DNA of 64,000 nucleotides from DVED01 sp963838375 (GTDB taxonomy: Bacteria > Cyanobacteriota > Cyanobacteriia > Cyanobacteriales > Geitlerinemataceae): positions 372,001-436,000 of the forward strand of contig CAWIQY010000015.1 of assembly GCA_963838375.1 (NCBI GenBank), given 5' to 3'. Made by a program: the position numbers and the translations under genes. Positions 15,845 through 24,776 of the stretch are shown here, one piece after another (the first letter of the stretch is position 1; each line of letters starts with the position of its first letter). Below the pieces are notes generated by a model that saw nothing but the letters and a program-made list of their open reading frames with translations, made no database searches and was not told where the DNA came from.

Positions 15845-17730
15845 ATGAGGGAGAACCCAGCGTATCTGTCCCGATTTGAATTAGCTCGTACGGGAAATTT
15901 CCAGGCGATTGCTTATTGGCTGAATCAATCGTTGATTCCGGCAGGGATCTATGCGGATGTGGGTGCGTCTCACCAGGGATGTGTGAGGATTTGGGTGGAA
16001 CTGCCGCCTCTGCGATCGAATAATTGGTATCTACCAACGCTGCAACGTCAAGTGGTACGCTTCATCTGTCACCAGATTTGGAAACTCAACTCAGAGACGA
16101 TCGAAGGGGTGCGGATCGTCGCTCGTTTGGCGGGTCAGCGTCGGGTTCTGTGGAAACAGTCCATCCGCATCGTTACTCCAGCCAGTCGCCAGCGGCAGGG
16201 TCACTCTCCCAAGGCTGCTCGTTCCCATCCTCACCCGAGGAACGAGACTTACGATACCGTCGTCCGCACTTTTCCCTTTGTCGGGACAGCCGCATTGGCA
16301 TTCACGATCGGGTTTTGGGCGACAACCCGCAATCGTCAAGCCGCTTGCGACCCGCATTGTGCCGCCGAACCCTCCACCCCCGTCAGCCCGCACTCTAGCG
16401 TTCCCCAAGCCGTTGATACGATCGACTTTGCTGGGGAGAAGGTTTCTGTGTTTGCCCCATCTTCCATTCCCAATCCGGACAATCTGGATGTGACGTTGCT
16501 GATGACCCCAAAAGTGGGAATTCCCGCGTCTCGGGAAGATGATACGGGATTGACGGAAGCCGATGTCACCATCGCCCAGGGAGCAAATCCTCAGATGCTG
16601 TCAGATCCAGCCATCGTCGAGACCGGGATCGATTTGCTGGATCTCGCCAGTGAGGAGGGGATGGCAGAGGAGGGAACCCAGTTGGCAGCCGCGTTGGACA
16701 GCTTAGATCGATCGGGTTTACCCTACATCGGTGCCGGTCGAGATCGGCGCACGCGCGCCGCCCCACAATTTTGCAGGTGAAAGGTCGGCGCGTTGCCTAC
16801 TTTGCCTATACGACGGCTGAGGGATTGGCGGCAACTGACGATCGTCTGGGTCTGAATTTGGGGGATCGAGAGGGCTTGGCTGAAGATATTCGATCCCTTC
16901 GCGATCGCGTTGACTGGGTGGTCGTCAACCTGCATTGGGATGGGGAACTGAGCGAAACTCCCGATGCTGGGCAGATGGACTTGGCGCATTCTGTCATCGA
17001 TGCGGGTGCGGATCTAGTGGTGGGATACCATCCCCAGGTTTTGCAGGGTGGCGAAATTTATCGAGACCGTCCGATCGTTTATGCTTTAAGTCATTTTATA
17101 TTAGGTGAGTCATCGGTTCGCAATTTCGAGACGGCGGCGATCGAGGTTTCTCTCAAAGACGATCGACTAAAAATCGAGGTTTTGCCCATACAGGTGCGGG
17201 AATTTGAACCTCGTATCGCCGATCGCGACAGCGGTCGTGTTATTCTCGAGACTTTTGAAGCTCGATCGGCAGTCTTTGACCGACCCCTTTCACTGACGAC
17301 GATCTTGCCTTTACAGCCCGGTGTAGAACCCGTGGAAACCTTCGAATTTCCAGAGATCCCGGACAATCGTGAAGTCAATCCCGGCTTGATCGATCTCGAT
17401 CGAGATGAAGATTTCAGCGATCCGCCTGTGGAGTCGCCAGGCGAAAGTCCCGAACCGGAAACCGAATGGGTTCCCGATACTGCACCTGCGGAGGAAGAGT
17501 CAGACCCCTTTATCCGAGATCCGTTTATTTCTCCTTCTTCAAAGTCTCAAAAGTCAAGAGAAAACCAGTCAGAACGCTGGGAATTTCCTCGTCTGCGATT
17601 GCCGTTTGAACCCAAATCGAGTCCCGAAAATCGAGACTCTCGCCAAGGTCGCTCGTCGATCGACTTACCGTCTTTCGTCAGCGTCCACCCTTCGACTCTC
17701 TCCTTTCCTTATGGATCGTCGTCTTGCTAA
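15845..17730 (+). pseudogene. CapA-like (PGA_cap) gene, frameshifted and degenerate
   Basis: Two frames joined by a single-base shift at about 16744 make one CapA-family protein of about 628 residues. The N-terminus carries the cyanobacterial module FQAIAYWLNQSLIPAGIYAD...VRFICHQIWKLNSETIEGVR seen ahead of CapA domains, then one membrane span (FPFVGTAALAFTIGFW) and the metallophosphatase-like domain. Restoring one base gives a smooth join (GAGRD-SAHARRP-TILQVKGRRVAY). Independently of the shift, expected metal-ligand motifs are altered: the NNH box reads SEEG, GHHPHVLQG reads GYHPQVLQG, SLGNFIF reads ALSHFIL, and the NLE region is missing. It therefore looks like a non-catalytic or decaying copy. 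Confidence 0.75.
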
Positions 17731-17740
17731 AACCTTTAAT

Positions 17741-18604
17741 ATGTTTGAAATTTCCCAAAAACACGATATTTACTCTACCTACGTTCTTGCAGACCAGAGT
17801 GCTAATACGATCGTCGAAATTGTCCCCGAACGCGGTGGCATGGTGACTCGCTGGCGGGTGCGCGGTCGCGAAATGCTCTATCTCGATCGCGATCGATTTG
17901 CTCAACCGGAATTGAGCGTGCGGGGAGGTATTCCTATTCTGTTTCCCATTTGCGGGAACTTACCCGATAATACTTATACGGACAACGGTCAATCCTATAC
18001 CCTCAAACAGCATGGATTCGCTCGGGATTTACCCTGGACTGTTGCCGCACAGTCGATCGACGACCAGGCAAGTTTAACACTGGTTCTCGACAGCAACGAT
18101 CGCACCCGCGCTGTTTATCCCTTCGAGTTTCAATTAACATTTACCTACGCGCTTCAAGGGAACACGTTATCCATCTCCCAGCGATATACCAATCGCTCCG
18201 ATCGACCGATGCCTTTTTCAACGGGTTTACATCCGTACTTTTTTGTCTCTGACAAGACTCAACTCCAGTTCGATCTACCCGCGGGCGAATTTTTAGACCA
18301 GATTGAAGGGACTAGTCATAGCTTTGACGGAACATTTGACTGGGAGCGCGAAGAAATTGACGTGGCTTTTTGCCACCTGGGTCAACAGATGGCAACGGTC
18401 AAAGATGCCACTAGTCGGTTGTCGCTGACCTTGGAGTATAACTCCATCTATTCGACCTTGGTGTTCTGGACGATCGAAGGCAAGGACTACTACTGTTTGG
18501 AGCCGTGGAGCGCACCTCGCAACGCTCTCAATAGCGGAGATCGTCTCATCCATCTACATCCAGATTCTAGCCTGACCACACTGGTCCGTTTGCGAGTGAG
18601 CTAG
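17741..18604 (+). CDS. Aldose 1-epimerase/glucose-6-phosphate epimerase-like protein
   Basis: A 287-residue galactose mutarotase-fold protein. Landmarks are VRGGIPILFPICGNLP, LKQHGFARDLPW, the histidine of STGLHPYF and KDYYCLEPWSAPRNALN, all typical of cyanobacterial members. It interconverts the anomers of a hexose or hexose phosphate in the cytoplasm; the exact sugar cannot be read from sequence. The start is the ATG at 17741, ten bases after the CapA-like stop; the open frame runs on upstream but only as a shadow of that gene. Confidence 0.88.
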   Translation: MFEISQKHDIYSTYVLADQSANTIVEIVPERGGMVTRWRVRGREMLYLDRDRFAQPELSVRGGIPILFPICGNLPDNTYTDNGQSYTLKQHGFARDLPWTVAAQSIDDQASLTLVLDSNDRTRAVYPFEFQLTFTYALQGNTLSISQRYTNRSDRPMPFSTGLHPYFFVSDKTQLQFDLPAGEFLDQIEGTSHSFDGTFDWEREEIDVAFCHLGQQMATVKDATSRLSLTLEYNSIYSTLVFWTIEGKDYYCLEPWSAPRNALNSGDRLIHLHPDSSLTTLVRLRVS

Positions 18605-18692
18605 AGCCGATGGAAAAAACTTTAGACAATAACTTTTAATTTAATTTTTTTTGTGTTACTCTAGCAAAGGCGCGAACAAAATAGTGCCGACT

Positions 18693-18764
<72 letters not shown>

Positions 18765-18771
18765 TTTTTCA

Positions 18772-18809
18772 GGATATCCCAAAGTCTCGAGCCGGCTCTG
18801 GGATATTTT
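18772..18809 (+). terminator. Terminator of tRNA-Lys
   Basis: ATATCCCA (18774-18781) pairs with TGGGATAT (18799-18806) with further inner pairing, and TTT follows. It lies 8 bases after the tRNA and just before the end of the convergent ABC gene. Confidence 0.7.
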
Positions 18810-18813
18810 GGTA

Positions 18814-20568
18814 CTAGCGCAACAACTCTTCAAATTTCTGCATTTCCCACAGGCTTTGATACAAACCCGATTGTTTCATCAGTTCGGCGTGAGTGCCAAT
18901 TTGGACGATTTTACCCCGATCCATGACAAATAGTCGATCGGCGGTTGCCGCTGCTGAAAGTTGATGGGAAATAAAAATTACCGTTTGCCGACGAGTCCCT
19001 TTAGAGAGATTTTTCAAAATATCGGTAGCGGTTTGATTATCAACACTGGATAACGCATCATCTAAAATCAACACCGGTGCGTCCAATAACAGGGCTCTAG
19101 CCAGAGCTGTTCGTTGCCGTTGTCCCCCAGATAAGGTAATGCCTCGTTCACCGACTACGGTCTCGTATTGCTGGGGAAAATTGAGGATTTCCCAGTGAAT
19201 TTGGGCTTGTTTGGCGGCATCTTCCACAACGGAAAATTCTGCTAGGGGGTTGCCGTAGCAGATATTATTTTGAATGGTGGTGCTGAACAAAAAGCTATCT
19301 TGGGGGACATAAGCGATCGCGCCTCGCAGATCTCGCACCCGCAGTTGGGTAATATCCATCCCATCGAGAAAGAGTTGACCCGAAGCAATATCTAATAACC
19401 GGGGGACAGCATTGGCAATGGTGGATTTACCAGAACCAATCGGACCGACAATCGCCACTGTTTCTCCGGCAGCAATCTCGAAACTCAAATCGTCTAAGGC
19501 AGGAACCTCAGATCCGGGAAAGGCGTAGGTTAACTGCTTTGCGGTGAGAGTTCCCTTAACTCCCCTTTCTGGGAAAGTGATGGGGTTTGCCGCATCTTGG
19601 ACTTGTGGCGTGGTGGTAAAAATGCCTTCGAGTCGATCGATACTGACTTCTCCTCGTTGATAAACCGTGAGGGTAAATCCCAACAGCGCCGTGGGAAACA
19701 CCAAGCGTTCCACGTAGAGAATCAGCGCGATAAATCCTCCCAAATCCACTCGTCCATCGGCGATCGCACCCGCTCCAAAGACTAATAAAATAAGTAAACT
19801 TCCACTGGCTAACCCTTGTAGTGCGGGAAACAAAATCGTCCGGGTTCTAGCCAGTGCCAAATTGGAATGGAATAACTCCCGGTTCGAGTCGGCAAAGGCA
19901 CGACGCTCGTTTTCTTCCTGAGAGTAGATTTTAATCAGGGAAATACCGCTCATATCTTCCTGAATCAGATCGCTGAGGTTGGAGAGTCGTTCCTGTACCT
20001 CCGCTTGTTCGGATCGCAGTCGATTGCTGAACAGCCAGACGATGAAAAACATCACCGGATAAATCGTCAGCGCCAGCAGCGTCAGTAACGGATCGATCGA
20101 TAACATGATCGGTAGCGTCAAGACGTAGGCAAATAGAGTATTGATCAAACTCAGTACCGCAAACCCCACCATCCGCCGGATATTCTCCACGTCGCTGGTG
20201 GCGCGGTTAATTAGATCTCCCGTGGGGGTGGCTGCAAAATAGGAGGTATCTAGGGTCAGTAAATGCTCGAAAATGCGCTGTTTGAGGTCGAATTCGACTT
20301 GGCGACCCACCCCGAACAGCCACATCCGGGACGCCACCCGAATCACCCACATAATTGAGGCGAGGATCAGGGTGAGAATGACGTAGTAGCGAACCCGATC
20401 GAAATCTAAGCTGACACTTGTTTGCAGTTCGTCGATGCTGTTGCGAATCAATAGGGGAATATAAACCCCCAAACCGTTGACGATAAAAAGTGCAACAGTC
20501 CCCAATATTGCAGGTTTCCAGTGGGGACGTAGATAACCGAGAAGTTTGTGCAGTCGGGAACGATCCAT
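18814..20568 (-). CDS. ABC exporter (ATPase fused to permease), MsbA/multidrug type
   Basis: A 584-residue half-transporter. The first 320 residues hold about six transmembrane helices (for example AILGTVALFIVNGLGVYIPLL), then comes a nucleotide-binding domain with Walker A GPIGSGKS near residue 376, Q-loop, signature LSGGQRQRTALARALL, Walker B VLILDDALSS and the switch histidine in FISHQ. It would dimerise in the membrane and export lipids, drugs or peptides; the cargo is not evident. No linked gene hints at a substrate. Confidence 0.92.
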   Translation of the reverse strand: MDRSRLHKLLGYLRPHWKPAILGTVALFIVNGLGVYIPLLIRNSIDELQTSVSLDFDRVRYYVILTLILASIMWVIRVASRMWLFGVGRQVEFDLKQRIFEHLLTLDTSYFAATPTGDLINRATSDVENIRRMVGFAVLSLINTLFAYVLTLPIMLSIDPLLTLLALTIYPVMFFIVWLFSNRLRSEQAEVQERLSNLSDLIQEDMSGISLIKIYSQEENERRAFADSNRELFHSNLALARTRTILFPALQGLASGSLLILLVFGAGAIADGRVDLGGFIALILYVERLVFPTALLGFTLTVYQRGEVSIDRLEGIFTTTPQVQDAANPITFPERGVKGTLTAKQLTYAFPGSEVPALDDLSFEIAAGETVAIVGPIGSGKSTIANAVPRLLDIASGQLFLDGMDITQLRVRDLRGAIAYVPQDSFLFSTTIQNNICYGNPLAEFSVVEDAAKQAQIHWEILNFPQQYETVVGERGITLSGGQRQRTALARALLLDAPVLILDDALSSVDNQTATDILKNLSKGTRRQTVIFISHQLSAAATADRLFVMDRGKIVQIGTHAELMKQSGLYQSLWEMQKFEELLR

Positions 20569-20754
20569 ATCGGCGTTAATCAGGGAAGGCAGAGGAAGCA
20601 GAGAACGATCGAATCCGGTTGAACCATCCGCGATCGACCGAGTTCCCTTCTCATCTTAAGACAAACCCGACGAGTCAGCAGTCTTGGAGGGATTTTGCGG
20701 ATAAGTGAGGTTCGATCGACTCAGCGATCGACAGGTATGAATTGTGAGTTATGC

Positions 20755-21561
20755 CTAGCGATTTCTGAGATAACAATTCATCCGTTGGCGAATCCGATCG
20801 CGGTTGCGGGTATCTTGAATCAACTGTGCGACTTCTAGCCCCCGTTGAACTTGTGCCGATTGGGCGTAAAGCAGGGCGATTTCTTCGTACAAACTCCCTC
20901 GATCGTCGGTCTCTTCTACGGTTCCACGGGAGTTGCCATCGAGATCGGGGAGTTCGATAAACTGCTGTTCGGCACCGGGAACGGTTTTAGCCGTTTGCAG
21001 GGCGAGAGCGATCGCCGCTAAGGGTGGTGTGGTGGCTTCAGCTAACAGTTGCCCAGGGCGATCGGCTACGTTTAATTTTCGGTAAGCTTGGGCAAGATTC
21101 GTCAAACTTTGAACCTTCAATCGGCTGTAGCCACTCGGCAGATTGCGGACGTGCGGGTCAATTTTCTCGACCATTGTTACTAGTGCCGCACGATCATCTG
21201 GCTGGCTGCGATCGATGAGATAATTGGTAAAATTGCTACCGCCAAAGGTGTTACTCCCCAGCAGATATTCTAACGTTCCCGTGATGATTTTGATATCGGT
21301 GGCTCTGTTTAGGTTCTGGAGGAGTTGAGTGACTTGGGCAGTGGTTAGAGCCACGGGTAAGGGAGGATTATTTTGGTTTTGCAGTCGGGAATTCCAACGA
21401 TCGAAGGGGGCAATGTAGGTATTGTATTCTCGATCTTGCCGGGTTTGGGTAACTTCGCTCTGACAGTTGATGGGGGTGTTGGTTTGGGCGATGGCGGGGA
21501 AAAAGGAAAGGCAGAAGAACAGGGCAATGGGAGTGGATGTCGCTAATAGTTTTAAACGCAT
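20755..21561 (-). CDS. Secreted hypothetical protein, 268 aa
   Basis: The protein starts with a clear signal peptide (MRLKLLATSTPIALFFCLSF, cleavage likely after FPAIAQ). The mature part is helical, with a segment that looks like irregular TPR-like repeats (LNLAQAYRKLNVADRP-type stretches and SLYEEIALLYAQSAQVQRGL) ending in a cysteine-containing tail. It probably acts in the periplasm. I do not recognise a named family. The ATG at 21561 is chosen because it immediately precedes the signal peptide; an upstream in-frame ATG adds 20 unlikely residues. Confidence 0.65.
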   Translation of the reverse strand: MRLKLLATSTPIALFFCLSFFPAIAQTNTPINCQSEVTQTRQDREYNTYIAPFDRWNSRLQNQNNPPLPVALTTAQVTQLLQNLNRATDIKIITGTLEYLLGSNTFGGSNFTNYLIDRSQPDDRAALVTMVEKIDPHVRNLPSGYSRLKVQSLTNLAQAYRKLNVADRPGQLLAEATTPPLAAIALALQTAKTVPGAEQQFIELPDLDGNSRGTVEETDDRGSLYEEIALLYAQSAQVQRGLEVAQLIQDTRNRDRIRQRMNCYLRNR

Positions 21562-21679
21562 GATTTTCAAAGCAATCGAGTAAAAGTTATCGACAAGAAC
21601 GCGATCGTTGAAATTTGACACGATCGTGATGAAAATCGAGCGTGGAAGACGTCAGGTTTGCGCCGATACCATATTGGTA

Positions 21680-23494
21680 TTACCTGAAAGATGTTTTGGC
21701 AAACTTGGCAAATAGTTGTTTTCGCCATTGGGTATCGAATCGGCGATCGCATTGGAGTTCCAAGATGCGAATCCCAGTTCTCGGTAAGAGAATGAGTTTC
21801 TGTTTCAAATGTTCCCAACTGGTTATTTTCTCGTAGTCCGCACCATAAGCACGGCAAAGCCGATCGAAATCTACGGTTTGAGGGGTGGCGAAAAATTCTT
21901 CAAAAGGTGGCTCGAATTGAGAAATAGGTAGCATTTGAAAAATACCACCACCATTATTATTTATCAGTAAAATAGTTAGATGACCCACCCATTTGTTCTG
22001 AATTAAAAATCCGTTGGTATCGTGTAAGAGAGATAGATCTCCGGTGAGTAAAATTCCCGATCGATCTCGATGAGTCATCCCTAAAGCCGCCGAAAGCGTG
22101 CCGTCAATGCCATTTGCACCGCGATTAAAAAAGGGTTGAATATGACGATCGTTGGGTTTCCAAAACCATTCGACATCCCGAACAGGCATACTATTAGCAA
22201 TACAAATTGGGGTATTTTGGGGAAGAATTCCGGACAGAATCCAAGCCAGTTTCGGTTCGACGATCGACTCTATTTCGGTCATCGATCGATCGATTTTCTC
22301 TCTAATTTGGGTTTCAATGTCGCACCAGTATTGTAAAAAGGCTGATGGAGAGGGCGAAGAGGGTGGAAGTTGTAATCTTTCGATCGCAACTTGTAAGTGA
22401 AGGGTTTTTCCGTGCAGCGGATCTAAATTATGCCCGCTGGGATCGAGAACCCAAACTTTTGGCTGAGTCGTTTCCAACCACGATCGTAGTTCTTTACTCG
22501 TAGGTAAATCGCCAATTTGAATGACGATTTCTGGGGTTAGTTCTTTGGCAATCTGGGAATTACGAAGAATTAGATCGTAAGTGGAAATGAGGTTCGGATT
22601 GAGGGAAGCATAGTTGCGGATGGGGGAAAGTCCTTCCGCGAGGATGGGAAATCCTAAAATTTGGGAAAGTTGGGCAATCGATCTGCAATAGGTTTCGGGA
22701 TCTGGCGGTTGGGCAATTCCGGCGATAATAATGCCGCGATCGAATTTTTGCCAAGTTGCAATTGCTTCTGCTAACTCGATGGAATGAAAGTTAAAAGATA
22801 CACCGATTTCTGGGGATCTCCCCTTAAATCCCACTTCATCAGGGTGAGTTTGAATCGGTTTTGTCTCTTTGGGAAACCGAGGAACTAGGAAATCGAAAAA
22901 ATCAGCCGGAAATTGTGTTTCTAATGCCTGTGCTTCCGGTTGCGGAAGCGGCGGCAAGGGATCGCAAAACGGACAGTTGAGGTGAACGACTCCCGGTGTG
23001 GGGAGGCGCGATCGATCCCAGACATGGACGATCGTTTGCCGTAGATAAGCCAGCAACCGCAAATCCAGCGCCGGAACTGCTAACTCCGCTTGCCAGTTGG
23101 GATAGTTGCTGTAAAATCGGGTTTGGTCGATCGCTTGTCCGGCATGGCAGTGGCGCAACTGAGGCGGACGATCGGCGGTGAGTACCAGCAGCCCAATTCG
23201 ACTCTCTCGCGCCTCGATAATTGCCGGATAAAAATTCGCGCCAGCGGTTCCCGAAGTACACACCAAGGCGACGGGAAGCCCCGTATTTCGCGCATTTCCC
23301 AGGGCGAAGAACGCTGCCGATCGCTCGTCTAGAATGGGAATGGCTTCGATGTTCGGATGGGCAGCAAAAGCGATCGTCAGAGGTGCAGACCGAGAACCGG
23401 GACAAATTACGGCAGTGCGTAAACCCAGGCGGGATAAGGTTTCAACTAGGACAGATGCCCAAATGGTATTGGTATTACGAAAATCGATCGGCAC
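21680..23494 (-). CDS. menD: MenD, SEPHCHC synthase
   Basis: 2-Succinyl-5-enolpyruvyl-6-hydroxy-3-cyclohexene-1-carboxylate synthase, a thiamine-diphosphate enzyme joining 2-oxoglutarate and isochorismate in phylloquinone (vitamin K1) synthesis for photosystem I. The 604-residue protein shows the ThDP-binding N-terminal region (VICPGSRSAPLTIAFAAHP, LDERSAAFFALG, CTSGTAGANFYPA), the conserved TADRPP and the C-terminal ThDP motif GDLSLLHDTNGF with NNNGGGIFQMLP. Length is normal. No other men gene is adjacent, as usual in cyanobacteria. Confidence 0.95.
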   Translation of the reverse strand: MPIDFRNTNTIWASVLVETLSRLGLRTAVICPGSRSAPLTIAFAAHPNIEAIPILDERSAAFFALGNARNTGLPVALVCTSGTAGANFYPAIIEARESRIGLLVLTADRPPQLRHCHAGQAIDQTRFYSNYPNWQAELAVPALDLRLLAYLRQTIVHVWDRSRLPTPGVVHLNCPFCDPLPPLPQPEAQALETQFPADFFDFLVPRFPKETKPIQTHPDEVGFKGRSPEIGVSFNFHSIELAEAIATWQKFDRGIIIAGIAQPPDPETYCRSIAQLSQILGFPILAEGLSPIRNYASLNPNLISTYDLILRNSQIAKELTPEIVIQIGDLPTSKELRSWLETTQPKVWVLDPSGHNLDPLHGKTLHLQVAIERLQLPPSSPSPSAFLQYWCDIETQIREKIDRSMTEIESIVEPKLAWILSGILPQNTPICIANSMPVRDVEWFWKPNDRHIQPFFNRGANGIDGTLSAALGMTHRDRSGILLTGDLSLLHDTNGFLIQNKWVGHLTILLINNNGGGIFQMLPISQFEPPFEEFFATPQTVDFDRLCRAYGADYEKITSWEHLKQKLILLPRTGIRILELQCDRRFDTQWRKQLFAKFAKTSFR

Positions 23495-23611
23495 GGGGCA
23501 GTCAATTGAAAAAATTGAACATAGCTACTGACATCTTCCCATGCACTCTCATGAGTGCAAGATAGCGTGGGGTTCCCAATTCAACCAGTAAACCGAAATA
23601 TTCTCCCACAA

Positions 23612-23644
23612 AAATGAAAGCAGTCCGAAATCGGACTGCTTCAA
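23612..23644 (-). terminator. Terminator upstream of menD
   Basis: AAGCAGTCCGA (23618-23628) and TCGGACTGCTT (23631-23641) form an 11-bp stem with a 2-base gap. On the minus strand TTCATTTTTG follows. It is placed to end the transcript of the DUF928 gene before menD. Confidence 0.75.
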
Positions 23645-23732
23645 TTAAGATCTCAATGAGAAATATGTTGGAAAACACATCAATTTTTTTTGAGAAATGA
23701 CAGAACCCGTCCACAGATCGCGGGTGTGAGGT

Positions 23733-24496
23733 CTATTGTCCCCCTGTGGCAACACCCTCTCCCTCGATCAAAGGTCGATCGGAAACTTCATCCAAGCCGA
23801 CGGAATTTAACAACTCTTGCCAATTTTGGGTGAGAACCCGATCTCGGGGTTGGGCTTGACGGGCTTGTGCCAGGGTGCCGATCGTTTCGTACCAAATGCC
23901 CGCCTCGCCGTACAACTGCGCCCGATCTAAAGCCGTTGGGCTGGTGGATAACTGACTTGCCAGTGCGGGATCGATCGATGTGCGGCTTACAGACCCTTCG
24001 ATAATTGGATTGTCGGGATCGAACGCCGCAGCGCAGTGGATTTCAAAAAACCACTTATAGGTTTTACCGACTTGGAGTGTTGATGCAGTTTCCGGTAGTG
24101 GGATACCGATCGCTCCCCGTTTTCCGGTAAGGAAACCTTGGTTTGATAGTAGAGTTCGCCCCGATCGTCTTGCAGGCTGAAAGATGCCTCCTGGGCAGTC
24201 GTCGGCGGCACGTAGACAAAAAAGGTGGGACGATCTGAGACCGTTAAAGCCTGAGTTGTGGGTGGCACGAGTGCCATTGCCCCAGCGGATGCCCTTTGGG
24301 TTTGGGAAAAGCACTGTCCTCCTTGACGGCTAGCTCCCCCGCTGGTTTGCGTGCGAGGCGTTCCGGAAACTCCTTTTGGAGTTGAGAAAGTCACAGCACC
24401 AACCGGAGCGATCGACAAGAATAAACTCGCCACCGCGACACAAGTCGCTGTCAGTTGAAATGGTGGTTTTTGGCTTTGGTCTAAAGAATTGTTCAT
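23733..24496 (-). pseudogene. DUF928 protein gene, split by one base
   Basis: A secreted DUF928-family protein read in two frames. The first frame gives a signal peptide (LTATCVAVASLFLSIAPVGA), then the family landmarks VTFSTPKGVSGTPRTQ and RPTFFVYVPPTTAQEASFSL; the second gives IGIPLPETASTLQVGKTYKW, the helix DRAQLYGEAGIWYETIGTLA and NWQELLNSVGLDEV. They join at a run of four Cs (24115-24118, G on the coding strand): five would restore ENGGAIGIPLPE. DUF928 genes often sit beside CHAT-domain genes in cyanobacteria, as here (CHAT gene directly upstream). Function unknown. Either a recent frameshift or an assembly indel. Confidence 0.85.
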
Positions 24497-24776
24497 GTTT
24501 TCCTCCCAGAAACTCCGCTGGTTTTCAGAGGTTTCCCTATCTTCTTAGGATAGATCGCCTAGCACCAGACGGAGATAAAGATATTGTAAAAAAATTAGAT
24601 ACACCTGAGACTCCAAGATAGCAAACCTTTACTCTAACTTAACATCTAGAAACCGACAATGGCAAATCGAAAATGCGCTTTAAAAAACTCAGTTTTTGTC
24701 TGAAACAGGAAACGGGGAACCGGACATGGGAAAAACGATGCCCGGCGTCCTTCTTCGATAAGATTGGGAGTGTTTT

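Noticed and set aside
16700..16780. Programmed frameshift in the CapA-like gene
   Set aside because: No slippery heptamer, internal Shine-Dalgarno or downstream structure; a one-base deletion explains the join better.
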